Assembly (NCBI GenBank): GCA_037833965.1
Contig: AP031358.1
Span: forward strand, 24,064,001-24,128,000
Direction: 5' to 3'
Length of the DNA: 64,000 nt
From: Marchantia polymorpha subsp. ruderalis
Lineage: Eukaryota; Streptophyta; Marchantiopsida; Marchantiales; Marchantiaceae
Shown here piece by piece: positions 36,331 to 48,800 of the stretch. Under the pieces are notes generated by a model that did not search any database, was not told where the DNA came from, and worked only from the letters and a program-made list of their open reading frames with translations. A program made the position numbers and the translations under genes. Within the stretch, counting starts at the first letter, position 1; every line of letters starts with the position of its first letter.

Positions 36331-37604
36331 ATAGACCCGGCGACCATTGTGCAGGCGCCTTCGGCGGATACACCTCCGGCGAAGACACCTTCCGCGCAGA
36401 TCGCGCCGGAGGAGCAGGCAGTAGAAGTGGGCGGTGCAGAGGCGACAAGAGTGACTGCGGCGCCGACCCCTTCGAGAACAGGAGATCAAGCCGGAGCGAA
36501 GGCTCAGGCAGTGGGATCCCCCACTGCCTTGGATATCTTAGCAGGGAGTGAAGCGGCAGTCGCGGCGGAAGCTGCCGCGCACCACAGTTCCAAGGAGTCG
36601 CCATGAACTTCTGTGGCGACTGAAATCCTCGAAACAGAGGATGAGACGAGTTCGGAAGAACAGGAAGCGGACTTTGTGCGTGGGACGCCAACAGGGGTAC
36701 TGTGCGAGCAGATAGTGCCACTCTTGCGATATTTGGATCGCAAGGCAGCAAAGTACGCGAATCCTAGAAAACCGCAGTCTTATGTGGAGTTAGTCAAGAA
36801 CAGGACGAGGAACAAGGTGGCCATTTGGGGCGCTAGGTGCCAAGCGTCGGAGATGAGGAATACTGCCCTCCAACAGCACCTGGCGATCACGAAGAGGCTA
36901 CAACAAACCCTGCAACAACAGCGTGAGGATGCCGCGATGAAAGCCCAGGAGGATATCGAGCTGATGCGGGCAAGAATTGAGTTGGAATTGCAGGAAGAGC
37001 GGAGACAAAACCGCATTCTGACAGAGGAGCTTGCGCGCCAGACGCGCGCATTAGAGCAAGGTCAAAGCACGCGCAAGGCGGATGAGGAGTTGTTGCGCAA
37101 CTTGCAATCCGAGTGCGCGGAATTGAGGTCGCAGCGCGCGGAGGCTGAGGTGCAGCTGGCAAAGGTGGAAGGCAGCAGCCGGCGCGATGCGGATCGTACG
37201 CGAGAGGAGTTGGTGGCGCGGGTGACCCACTGTCTCAGAGGTTATACCCATTGGGAAGTGGCGGCGCAGGAGAAGATCACACTAAGGGAGTTTGAGCTTC
37301 GGGCGGCGGCGTTGACGGAGGGTGACAGTCGGAGTCGGCGGCGAGTGGCGAAGAAATTAGAGGCCTTCTTGTCGGGTGCGCGCGATACTATGGCGCACTT
37401 GGAGTCGGAAGTGACCGGGGTCCTTCGGCGGCTGGGGTTGCGCAGCCGAGCGGAAGACTGGCAGGGTAGGGAGATAGTGCGCGGCAGTCCGGCGCGCAGA
37501 AGGCGCAGTACCGGATCTGCAGAGTGCAGTAGTGTAGCTTAGTTCCGTGCAGGCGTTTAGAGTAGCAGGTAGTGCAGCGTAATGTTAGTTAGGACCTTAG
37601 AGAG

Positions 37605-37611
37605 TATAAAG
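37605..37611 (+). promoter_or_regulatory. TATA-like box downstream of the element B reading region
   Basis: TATAAAG is followed by TAGTTCAAGGCG, matching element A at 31,961. It lies about 60 bases past the stop and 1 kb before the element end. The tail after it is conserved between A and B (for example CAGATCAGGAACTCA and GCTACAGCTTGACGAAGATA). Confidence 0.5.
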
Positions 37612-39912
37612 TAGTTCAAGGCGTTTTGCCTTGGGATTCTCCCAGTTTCGGAAGTGCAGATCAGGAACTCACTTTCTCGGCGTGTTTGTGCGTTTAGTCC
37701 TGGCACCACGTAGAGGAGCTACAGCTTGACGAAGATACCGCATTTTGTAGCTGAAGGCCTTCGGCTGAATGTTCAGAGCTAGTATACCGGTTAGAGACTC
37801 GAGTAGTGCGGATCTACACCTGCGGGTGATTGCCGATGCTCAGAGCCGGTTGCGAGTTAGATACTTGAGCAGTTCCCCCTTACACCTTCGAGTGATTTAT
37901 CTTGATTGTACTCCTACGGGACGTATCCCCTAAATGCCAAAGTGAAGTTTTGTTACTTCGTGTAAACCTTGGTTATCAATTCAGGTTACGCTGCAGAAGG
38001 CACCCTCAGGGCACACCTCTGTAGTAATTCTAGGAATGACAAGTGCCTAAGAATTCAAACTCTTCAATAGACTGTTGTGGTGTGTGTGTGTTACTGGATT
38101 GTGTCTCAGTTGAGTTTCTCAGTCGGGCCTGTATTCTCTGCGCTTGGTGTGAGTTGAGGGTGACGTCCACCGCGTATGAGTGACTTCGTTCCGAAGTGGG
38201 AAGTCCAATCCGGGTTCCCTGCGCTAGCATAAACTAGCGGAAGGGTTGTAAAAGCCGGAGTGGGAGTCACTACCTGCAGAGCCTCTGAATGTACTCTTAA
38301 GAGACTTTCCCCCTGAAATCCTAAGCGGAGGTCCTGACCGACCTCCAAGTTGTGCTTTTCCAGTTTCAGGTGTGTGTGTTGAGTGACTTACGCTGCACTG
38401 TGCATCCTCCGAGTGACCTCCGAGTTGAGCATCCTCCGAGCGGCCTCCGAGTTGAGCACTTGCAATATTTCTGGGAGTGACAGTCGCCTGAGAATTCAAA
38501 CTCTCCAAAAGTCTGTTAAACGTGACACTTTGTACTCTGTGTGTTGCCTCTGTCCGTGTAAGTTTGACCTTTTTACCACCATACTGCAGTTTTAGCCTTT
38601 GGTGGGTTATTACAGAGACCTTTAGTCCTGTGGCTAAGATGGCCACTATTCGCACGCTTGTTGCCCTGGCTACATCGAACCAATGGCTGTTACATCAAAT
38701 GGATGTTAAAAATGCATTTTTGAATGGTGGCCTGCAAGAGGAGGTGTATATGATGCAGCCACCTGGATATGAGAGTCATCAATATCCTCACAGGGTTTGT
38801 AAGTTACGTAAAGCCTTGTATGAACTCAAACAAGCCCCTAGAGCTTGGTATGATAGAATTAATTCATTCCTCATTGGAATTAGATTTCAGATTTGTCATT
38901 CAGATTCTTCTTTGTATACCTTAAGTACAGAAAAGCACACTATTATAGTTCTCATCTATGTGGATGATTTGATACTCACGGGAAGTTGTGAGAAGTTGAT
39001 TAGCAAGATCAAAACTCAACTCCAATCTGAGTTTGAAATGAAGGACTTAGGGTTGCTTAGGTACTTCCTTGGCGTTGAGTTCATCACATGAAAAGATGGG
39101 ACTTGGCTTCTACAACGATAATATGCTCTAGAGAAGCTTGTAGCATTTGGCATGACGGCATGCAAGCCTGTCTCCACACCATTGGAGCAAAATTGTAAAT
39201 TGAGAGCAGATGAAGGAGAACTTATTGCTATTCCGAATATGTATCGACAGATGGTAGGGAGTTTGATCTATCTTACTCTTACACGGCCTGATCTAAGCTA
39301 CTCAGTTGGAGTAGTTAGTCAGTTCATGTAGGCACCACGGAAGCCTCACTTGGATGCAGCAAGGAGAATTCTAAGGTATGTGAAGTTCACTATTCAGTTT
39401 GGCTTGTACTACAAGGCGTTTGGCAAGATACGTCTACATGGGTTCACGGATGCAGATTGGGCAGAAAGCGTCCAAGATCAACGATCCACATTAGGGTATG
39501 CATTCAGCCTTGGGAGTGCAGCAATCAGTTGGGCGTCAAAGAAACAACCGACGGTGGTGCTTTCATCAACGGAAGCAGAGTATAGGGGAGCAACAATTGC
39601 AACTTGTGAGTGTGTATGGCTACGAGTTCTACTTGATGAGCTTGGTCTTAGTATGCATAGCTCTCCTGTTCCATTATATTCTGATAATATTAGTAGTATT
39701 CAACTAGCAAATAATCCAATCTTTCATGCTAGGACAAAGCACATTGAGGTGCATTATCACTAATCAAGAAGAAGGTATTGGATGGAAGCATAGATCTTCT
39801 ATATGTTTCTACTTCAGATCAGACAGCAGATATCTTTACTAAGGCACTACCTAGGAATAAATTTGAGCAGTTTCAATTTGAGTTAGGAGTGCAGGATATA
39901 GATTGAGGGGAG

Positions 39913-40208
39913 TGTTAATATATCTCCAAGCTCTTAGCTAAGGTTAGCGTAACTCTAGTTAGGACAAAACAAGAGTAAGTGCAGATGCATGCACTATGGT
40001 AGGTGAGTAGGTGGCAACAGATGCATGCACCTACTAATCAGGATAAGATGTAACCAAGGTTAAAGCTTGTGACCATGGTTAAGTTACTTGTACCAACCCA
40101 AATTTTTGAGTATAAGTAATGAGGAGGAGCCAAGGCTCTCTCATTCTCTCCTATCTACTTGAGTGTATGTCTGTCTCTCTTGATGTGAGTGCTCTCAGGA
40201 TTGTAACA
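39913..40208 (+). repeat. 3' LTR of the Copia element
   Basis: 296 bp, starting TGTTAATATA directly after a GAGGGGAG polypurine tract and ending TTGTAACA. It is near-identical to 25249-25544. Confidence 0.95.
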
Positions 40209-41685
40209 CTTTGATCAGTACCTCCGAAGATCCTTCCATCCATACAGGCTGTGTTGACTCGCCCACTACGACTTCGGGTGTACTCACAATCGGGGCAACT
40301 GTCTTTTCTACGCTGCTATCCGACACTTCTGCTGCCACTAACTCCCGATTCGCCCTCTTCTTTGGTCTCGCGTGAGTTCTCGACTGCTTGATTACATCTA
40401 CCTCCGTTTCCGTTCTTCTTACTTCAAGTGTCAAATCTCCCTCGTCATCGCTCACTACTATCCTTCTCTTCGCCACTCGTCTCTCTGGCTTTTCTCGTCT
40501 CCGCACAACTTCCACCTGAACTGGTCCTCAGGCTGTCGTCCTGTGGTGGAATAGAGGGTCGACGGATATCATCTTCGGTCCCTTCGCTGGACTCGGCCGT
40601 CAAGATTTCCCGCTCCTTTGGAAATCGCCTCTCCTCCTCTCGCGTAAGCAACCCCATGCCTTGGTAGAAAACCACCAGAAAGGGAGTGAGATGATTGACC
40701 AATGGTCCTGTCCATCGATCGGACGCATTCACCCAGACAAGATCGTGAAAGATCCTTGCCTAGTGTACTCCTTGTCCCTTCAAGATTCCTTCAAAGAACT
40801 CTACCTGCCAGGCTGTCACATACGTTGTACGTGCTGATCACAAGATGTGCATAATTCCCAACGCAATCGCCCTTTTCTTCGAATCTATGTAATCCGCTGT
40901 CTTCCACCCGTTCGTCCCCTGTCTCCCGGAACTAAAAAGTGGTCTGTAAGAGAATTCTTCGGTGCGCGTAAGTCCCACACTACTCTTCTCAAACAAAAAG
41001 TCTCCGTCGGTACCTGCGCACGGTCCCATCACCTTCGTCCAATGCTCAACTGTCCAGAGCATGGGATTACCTCAAAGCTCCATGCCCTCGGTCACGTTCT
41101 TATCCGTTATCTCCTTACAGATACTCGCCGAGACGCAATTCCAATTCCAAAAGAGTAATTCAAGTCGCAACTCGCTCAACTCGCGTCTGAAGGGTCGCAA
41201 TTCTTTGTATGGCAACTTCATGGGAACCAATTTCCGCACCTTGTCACTCTTCTTTGGCCCCATGACTTCGATTCGCGTCTTCGCTGCTAGCAAGGTCGGT
41301 CGATTTTGCTCTTTTTCTCGCTCGCTCGTTCTTGCTCGATATCGCAATGTCGGCGCGAGGACTCCTTGTACTGCCCTTACCCTTGAAGCCCTAACATTGC
41401 CTCCTCCAGCGCCCATTAGAATTCCCGAAGCGTGCGAACGTCCTCCGGCCCATTGCGCAATTCAAAATTGAATCCTATGTCTTCGCCGAAGACGCAGCTC
41501 TTGCACTATCCAGAAAAGGTTGCGCTGAAGATCCGAAGATCTTCTGCCGTAGAAAAATTCTAACAAATCCTGGCATAACTCATCATAAGCTACTCATTCT
41601 AACTCGAACCACTACTTTCTAGACAAATATCTTTTAGTTTTGTTAATTTTTAAAGAAAAACGAAAAAACTAGGCACCACACTATG

Positions 41686-42400
41686 ATTAAATAAAGCAAC
41701 TATGTTCAACGTGAATTTGAAAAATTCAACATAGCAAATTATGAAATAATATGAATTTTTTTGACAGTACATTTTAAACTTTTGCAACTCGATGTACAAA
41801 TAATGTCATTGAAAAGAAAAAAATTGTCATCAGTTTCCTATATACAATTTTTAAAGAAACAAACTTATTGATAATAACTTTACAACCTATTATATGTCAT
41901 AATCTATAACCTTTCACACCATTACTTTATCCAAGAAAACAATAATTCTTGGATGTAGAATCCAATCTGTTCTTATTTTACTTAAGTATGAGAGAATAAA
42001 TTGTAAAATCAAAGATTCTGAAAAAAAATTTACCAGCCATTAGTTTGTGACTCAATTCAAGCGGTGTCAAGAGCTCAATTGCACAAGAAGGAGAAATGTT
42101 TATCAAATACACTACAATATTGATAGCTGTAGCCTAAAATTGATATAATATATCACATTGATTCAACATACTACACATTTTCTTCAACATTGTTTGATTG
42201 ATACTATAAAATACAAAAATCAATTGAATAATATAAACCTTGATAAACATAAGAGCTATACTTTACTCTTTGCGAAAACCAATACTACCCTCAATTTTAT
42301 ATTCTTGCCATTATTTTTATGTATATATTTCAACCTTGTATTCATTTTAAGTCTTGACGTGGATATTTTAACTTTTGATATGTGATAAAATAAACCAACA
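41686..42400 (+). mobile_element. Old Copia fossil, right part
   Basis: After element C and its CTATG duplication, the plus strand shows degraded Copia wording of the segment following the RT core (a YVQ-EFEKFN-like phrase near 41,700). It belongs with the fossil at 22,957-23,187. It is old and broken, and its right limit is unclear. Confidence 0.5.
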
Positions 42401-42449
42401 CAAACTTTGAATATTCATCAAAAAATGATGCATAGTCAATTTCTCTTAG

Positions 42450-44000
42450 AGTGAAGTTTTTGGAGAGGATTTTCAAGTCTTTATGTACATATTCAAGTAA
42501 TTCCTTGGAATTGGAACACAAAAGTCTTGTTCATGATGTTTACCCATATTACAATACTTGCATAATTCTAAATCAACTTTACCTATGAAAAGTAAAAATT
42601 TTAATATTGCATAGGAGAAATAGTTAACAAATATTTCTATGTCATAACCTAGATGCCACATATGTAGGCATGGTTATATTACTTGGTCTTCTAAATTACC
42701 TAAATTAGTTTAATTTTGTCGCATCAAGAAAGTTAATATATACATTTTTGTGCTAAAAATCACCTTGAATGAACTTGAGAGCAAATGAGGAATTTGGAGT
42801 TAGGGAAAGACACAATCATCATCATCCGGGATTTGCATTCACACTATGAGCCTCGTGGACAAGAGAAAGTTTAATTTACAAACTCTAGATTTTGATCTTG
42901 ATGAGCTATGAAACTTACGTGCTAACAAACTAATTAACAATCATCATAGCTGAATAGCTAAAATTTTCCACGTTTTAATCTTGAGCCAATTACAATCTAA
43001 ATGTTCTAATTAATTTAGGTGTTAGAGGAAGCGTCAAATTAGGTAATTTAGGTAATTTAGGGGTCTTCATATATGGTTGTCTAAAATAATCATGACTGCA
43101 CATATAGAATATATCAGTTTGAGATTTAGTTTGAATCTGAGTAGATTCAATATCCTCAATCCTAAATGATTGATCAATATTTTTTTAAAAAAATTTATTA
43201 CTAAAAAAGTACAAAAAATGTTGTCTAAAATATATAAGTGATAAAAATAAGCATTATCTAGATCCTTATATCATCAAAAACCTTTATTGAATTGTACCAT
43301 GCATAATTATCTCATCATAGTCCATTATCTAGCAAGTCATCCTGCTTGAGGTCAAACTTTTGAGCCACATTGATTAATGAAAAAACAACACCTTTGTTCT
43401 TCACAAGTTATTCCTTTTTGACTTTGCAACTCTTGTCATATTTCCAACACATCATTGTCTTTTTCTCTAAAAATTCATCTCTGAACTTGAGTTTTCTATA
43501 TCTTTGATACCAAAATGATGACCAATCTTTAATCAATTTTAGTGTCGTACCGTATAAAATAGATAGATGAGATGACAACATCATCTTTTGTTGTAAATCA
43601 TAAATCAATAAAGCATTTACAACCTTGTTGTAAATGATTATTTTTCTATCTTAATAAACAAGACACACATGACATGAAAGTTTTTGTTTATTAGCAATCT
43701 TCTCTCCAAGATTTTAAAAGTCAATGATAAAATTGCTAAATTCATCTATGTGATCTTGGATCTTTGTCTCTAAAATTTTTCATCTTAAAGCTCATCACTA
43801 TTAAGCAATCATACAACCTATGTGATAGCTCTTTGCCATGAAACAATCATTCAATAGCTTCAAACAATAGAGTACATCCGGAGTGCTCATACATTTGCTT
43901 CAAAACCAAAGCTTGCAAATGAAGTATGATAATAAACTCAATTTGTTCTTGAATGTCTCTCTAATCGTCATCGTTGTAAGTAAACGGTTTTGGCATCAAC
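42450..44000 (-). mobile_element. Copia fossil (Gag and pre-integrase region)
   Basis: The minus strand near 42,473-42,661 reads WHLGYD and CKYCNMGKHH, the Copia pre-integrase zinc region. Near 43,408-43,800 it shows Gag-like wording with a degenerate CCHC knuckle (CWKYDKSCKVKK). Heavily decayed, with no LTRs found; it may comprise more than one element. Confidence 0.5.
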
Positions 44001-47000
44001 GTCTTGCCTAGATCCATGATCTTTAGCTTGTCTTTCACTTGTCTTTTTTCTTCCTAGCAACGTCTATCATATTTGAAAATGTTGTTGGATGCTCCTCATC
44101 TCATTCTTCAATTAACTAATGTAGTTTTCAATATTGTTGGAGTGAAATAGTATTTTTTTGCATTTGACTTCTTCTTCTTTTTTCTTTATTTTTATCTTGT
44201 CAAGATAATATATATAATGAATGAATAAATGTTGCAACTGCAATCTACTATTGCACTCTATTGCAACATTCCTCCTCATCAACACATTCTTGCCAAAAGT
44301 TCCCAGCTTATCATACTACTGAGACAACCAAAAAAATCATAAGATACCATCTATGTTTGCTCTGCAGCTATGTTTTTTTTTTTTGGGAGAGTTGCGGCTT
44401 TTGAGCACACAAATAGTAGTAGTTCATGTCGAGCGATGATGTTTTCACACACAATAAAGAATTACAATATTGCAGGTATGCAAATACAATGTTGCAAAAG
44501 TTTAGTGAGCACTAATCTAGATGCAATGTGTCCACACATGAACATACATGAACTCATTAGCAACTACAACAAGCTTCAACATTAATCCTCATACTCATCA
44601 TTCATTTAAATGCAGCTAGAGAATTCATTTGCTCGCTTTCTTGTTTGATTTGTCTATCGACACAAGATGCACGTGCATTATCAAGCTCAGATCTGCATGC
44701 AATCTAACTCGCCTTGCAATTCAAGGATGACTAACGGTTGAATCGAAGACTTTTTAAAGTGCATGTTGAACAATCAAAAGTAAAAATGAGAGGATATTTT
44801 TACATCAATCTTGCAAGTGTAAAACTCTTAAGTCATGGATTTTTGTAGCTGTCTAGTTTATCTCCGTCACCGCTTAAATAACCAATACAAACACTCAAAT
44901 TCACTATGTCATCCCACAAAATCTTCTATGATACCGTTTGCTCTCTTTTTGAAAATCAGTTCAATTGCGGATAGCAGCTCATCTCTCGCTCGCTATTTGC
45001 TTGACGATTTGCAATGCAAATGAATGAACAGATGATCAATTGTTTGTCAATTTGGGGATCACTTCCAACTATAGCTTGTTTCGTCCTTCAAACTTGTTTA
45101 GTTGCGAATAGCAACTCATAGCTCTTTGTTTGTTCAACAATTCACAATATAAATGTATTCATTACAATGAATTGTTGACGCAATATGTTATTTTTTAGTA
45201 CAAACCACCATAACTTTTTAGTTGTTTTGTAATCAATCATTTTTTCTATATTACAGTTGTTTTTTCCTTCTTTCTTTCAATGCAAACAAGAAATATCTTT
45301 TTGCATTGATTGATCATCGCTCTAAATTGGTGGCAATTGTATAATCCCCGTACAAGGAATGCAAATTTGCTTCACGGCAACAACATCACTTTTTTTTGCT
45401 TCTAGAAGTTCCAATGCAAACCTGATTTTGCTCAATACATCGATTGAACAGTCATAGTATATGCATATACAATCCATGAATTGTAAATGCATCTATTTCA
45501 TTATTTCTTCTTGTTCTTGACAAGGTGTTTCATTCTTGCTCTTCCTTTTTTGGAAGTTTTGACATCTCTACTACGCATGTTAATTTTACTATTCTGTGAA
45601 ATTGCTCATGATTTGTCTTGATTTTTCTTTTCTTCAGAAATTGTTGGTGCAAAACCTATTAACTCTAAACCGTTGATGGCTTGTGTCAATCTTTTTCTTT
45701 ATGAACGCACTTATGCAAAATCTTAAAACTTTGATATCAATTATTAAGGATAAATACAAGAACACAAACAACATGCATTTAATAATACAAAATCACATGA
45801 TAAAACACAAAAGATAAGGTGATTTGTTTGTAGGCTACATTCACAAGATATCTAGGATAATATTGATAATGTTTGAGTGATCAAGCTTGTTCAATACTTA
45901 TGCTAGCTTGCTTGCCGACCTAAGTATTCATCAACCATTGTCAGCCGATAGACCTAATCCTATCAGTCAACTGAACATTGACAATATGTCAAACATGAGT
46001 TTGTACCTAACATCTAAGACATATCACATTAAAATGCATTGAGTTTGCATAAATCTATTCATCATTCAATGAATTTACATTATACATTCAAGGCTAAATT
46101 ACATTTTTTTCATTAAAAAAATTTATGTTAAAGCCAATTATGTGATCTAAAAATTTTTATATTATGAATAAGAATTGTTTGAGTATTAAGTAAAGATTTC
46201 TCTGAATATTTTGGACCAATATTTTGGAATTAATTTCAAAACGCTATTTTAATTATTGTGACATATTGAACTTTAGATTAAAAAACATCTAATGATTTTA
46301 TAGTTCATTTTTAGCTTTGAATGAACAACTATATCAAAATTTCAACAACACTTGTGCGTGATCAAAGATGTAACTTGTGAAAAATATTTTGCAAAATTTC
46401 TATGTCTGATTCATTCTTGATCAATCTCTTCTGTGTCATAAGATGAAGCGTAATAAAAATTATGATAAATTTTTGTTAAAGTTGACATCTAATAAGTTTG
46501 AAAGTCTTTAAAGGTTTCTTCAAAACAAAATTTTTTTCACATCTTTGGATAAACTTATGTTTATTTGAAATTTGAACAAGTTTGAAAGTCTATGAAGTTT
46601 GATGTATATCATGAAGTGTCAAAAATTCCCATTTTAAATATTCTACTTTATGTATAAGGTGCCAAATATTGAAGAAGCTCATTATGTATAGAGTATCTAC
46701 TTTTTTCAAATCGACTGAATTATTTTTTCAGTTCCAACTTTCAATGATGATGACAAATTAGTATTCAGAAAGTTTTTGAAAGAATTTGATAAGAATCTTT
46801 CAAAAAATTATGCCAAGTGTGGCAATTCTTTTCAACAGTAATAGTTGAATTGTTTAATCTCTAGTTGTAAAGAACTTTAGTGATGAACTATGCATCTACT
46901 TTGAAAGAAATTTTTACAAAGTATTTTTATTTCAAATAAGAATTTTTTTAAAACTCTTTCAAATTTTCCATCTAGAAAGATGGAGGATTGCAAAAATTTC

Positions 47001-47990
47001 AAAGCACGTGGTGTCTTTACACATGATCATCATCTCTTACAATAATCTTTTCAAAGGTTCTAGCTGATGTAAGATTGAGTTAGTTGAGTTTGCATCGTTG
47101 GCTTGTGAAAAAAAAACAGTATTTTATTTCTTTTTTTTGTGGTAACTGAATGATGATAATCAAATATGAATTTTTCTTCTTTCTTGATTGATTCATTGAA
47201 GTCACAATTTGTGGAAAAAAGTTTTTTTTTCTATTTCAATACCTACTTTAAGATGTCTCGTGTTTTTCACTTCAATGATAGTTTTTTGTCTTATCAATAG
47301 TCTATCCAAACAAAAATATTTCAACCAAATGAAAGACAACTCCAAAATTTGTTGATTTTTTTAATGAACATTTTATAATAAAGATTTGTACTTGATGCAA
47401 TATGCAAGAGTGTGTAAATATAAATTTCTGATAGATAACACAATCTTGTAAACATTCATATAAAATGTAAACATTCATACATAAGATGTAAAAATTCATA
47501 TAAACAATGTAACAAGAAAATACAAAGGATTTTAAGGCATTCAGACTCAACTTCAACAATACGTGGTTCACTTTTTTCAGACTGTGATCAGGAAAACATA
47601 TGGCTACATTGAAAAAAAAAAAAACAATATTCAGAGCAAGCTATGTCTTTTCATCATATATAGTTGTAGCAATAACTTCTTAACCTGAATCATCCAAGCT
47701 ATCCTTTTATACAACACTAAATCCTCTGTTTTAACTCATCTAGTGATAATAGTAATCTTCATAATTCATTTAATTATTCTACATTTAATTATTCTACAAA
47801 AAATTTTAGAAAAAAACATATTATAACTACATTGTAAAATAAGATTAAAACAGTATGTATGGAAGTAACACAAAGTGATGAGTAATTTTTGCTTTTCATG
47901 ATAAATTTTCATAATAAAAAAATGTATCCTACAACTCTTAAAAAAATATCCTTGGTCAATGTATCAGTTGGATTGGATTTATTTTCAACC
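44001..47990. other. AT-rich intergenic DNA
   Basis: No gene recognised. Contains homopolymer runs and phrases that may be further decayed retroelement, but nothing I can name. Confidence 0.35.
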
Positions 47991-47999
47991 TTGACTAGC

Positions 48000-48800
48000 T
48001 CAATCCTTCAATAAAAAATTTCATCTATGATAAGAGTGATATCTCATGTTGATGTGTTTCAATCTATTGTCCATCATTTGATTTGTAACGCAGTTTGACA
48101 TTCACAATGAAGATTGACTACCTTGTGTTTCAAAACCATCTTAATGATAAGATTAATCAACCACATGGTTTACTTGGCTACTTCTATCGCCACTACATAT
48201 TGAACTTCCGTTCTGGCTTGAGCTACAAACTTTTGCAAAGTATATCTCCAAGTATTGCATTCATCTTCAAGTGTAAATACACATCTAGTTTTGATATTCT
48301 TCTTGCCTGGATTCTGTTTATAGTTTGCATTAATGTAGCGTAACAAGTATTATAAATTGCATTGCAGTAAACTATCAAACAATGTATCATAATGCTTAGT
48401 ATTTTGCAGGTACCTGAATTTTTCTTTTCATTGTCTGTCAATGCATACTTCTTGGATTTGATATGTATTTGCTGACTTTGTTCAAAACTAGAGCAATATT
48501 AGTACTTGTGCACATCTTCAAATATATAAGATCTGTCGCAACTTTGTCATATGAAATTATTAACATCTTTTACTTCTTAATGACATTGATTTGACATTGA
48601 GTTGCAAAAAGTTTGAAGTGTGTTGGAAAAAACCATCTACACTTCTTTAGTTCAGACATGTTACATCTATCAAACGCAAGTTAAACATACTTGACTTGAC
48701 TCACTTATAGCCTTGTCTTCTCCAAATACCTGTGAATATTCATCACTCGTATACTCTCAGACTTATCCAAATCCTTCAACTCAAATAAAGACCTTAGCTT
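48000..48800 (-). mobile_element. Copia fossil (RNase H region)
   Basis: The minus strand carries a degenerate RNase H segment (wording like EVQYVVAIEVAK, then VNLHCECQTAL) near 48,080-48,220, and upstream of it a decayed equivalent of the CTRPDI block near 48,500. It parallels the fossil at 7,440-8,070. Old and broken. Confidence 0.6.

Larger units (their letters stand above)
33528..38614 (+). mobile_element. Element B: TG...CA large-ORF family, inserted in Copia RT
   Basis: 5,087 bp with TGTGGTAACACAC at the start, GTGGGTTATTACA at the end and GAGAC duplicated on both sides. Parts: a leader with GCCTTCGGC motifs (33,680-34,450); a second leader (34,600-34,990); an N-terminal domain (about 34,990-35,650) with LDFLLWGWNW, HWAQVLGRCAREEGYLLFE and LNHLSPYLIVFYRAMGCLTA; a long Ala/Pro/Ser/Arg/Glu-rich middle with repeated SRPT-like units; an acidic SSEEQE patch; a coiled-coil part (about 36,700-37,300); a Ser/Arg-rich basic C-terminus; a stop near 37,540; TATAAAG at 37,605; and a tail of about 1 kb. 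No pol genes. The best preserved copy here, with only about two breaks in its reading region. Confidence 0.85.
25249..40208 (+). mobile_element. Ty1/Copia LTR retrotransposon carrying two nested insertions
   Basis: The LTRs are 296 bp each, starting TGTTAATATA and ending ATTGTAACA. A primer-binding site follows the left LTR, and a GAGGGGAG purine tract precedes the right. Flanks read CTTCG before and CTTTG after, a near-match target duplication. Parts in order: Gag (about 26,196-27,140, with a CCHC knuckle containing CNYCGIRGHIARNC), protease (WYIDSGASNHM near 27,220), pre-integrase zinc region (to about 27,840), reverse transcriptase (starting about 33,300 and resuming after element B at about 38,620, with YVDDLILTG), and RNase H (about 39,440-39,760). 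The order Gag-PR-IN-RT-RH places it in Copia. Elements A and B lie inside it. The LTRs differ at about 8 of 296 positions, so the insertion is young, roughly a million years if a grass-like rate held. The element is broken in several places. Confidence 0.93.
23188..41680 (-). mobile_element. Element C: TG...CA large-ORF family, split by a Copia insertion
   Basis: On the minus strand the element begins TGTGGTGCC at 41680 and ends ...GTCATTACA at 23188, with CTATG duplicated on both sides. Taking out the Copia element (25,249-40,208) and one copy of its short target duplication leaves about 3.5 kb. Parts in minus order: a leader of about 400 bases; an N-terminal domain (about 41,270-40,450) with RLELLFWNWN, WTKVMGPCAGTDGD and GPLVNHLTPFLVVFYQGMG; an acidic and basic low-complexity part across the Copia insertion; a coiled-coil part (about 24,900-24,100) with YLDRK and many Glu/Lys/Arg heptads; and a non-coding tail of about 500 bases. 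No reverse transcriptase, protease or integrase is seen. Broken in a few places besides the large insertion. Confidence 0.8.
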
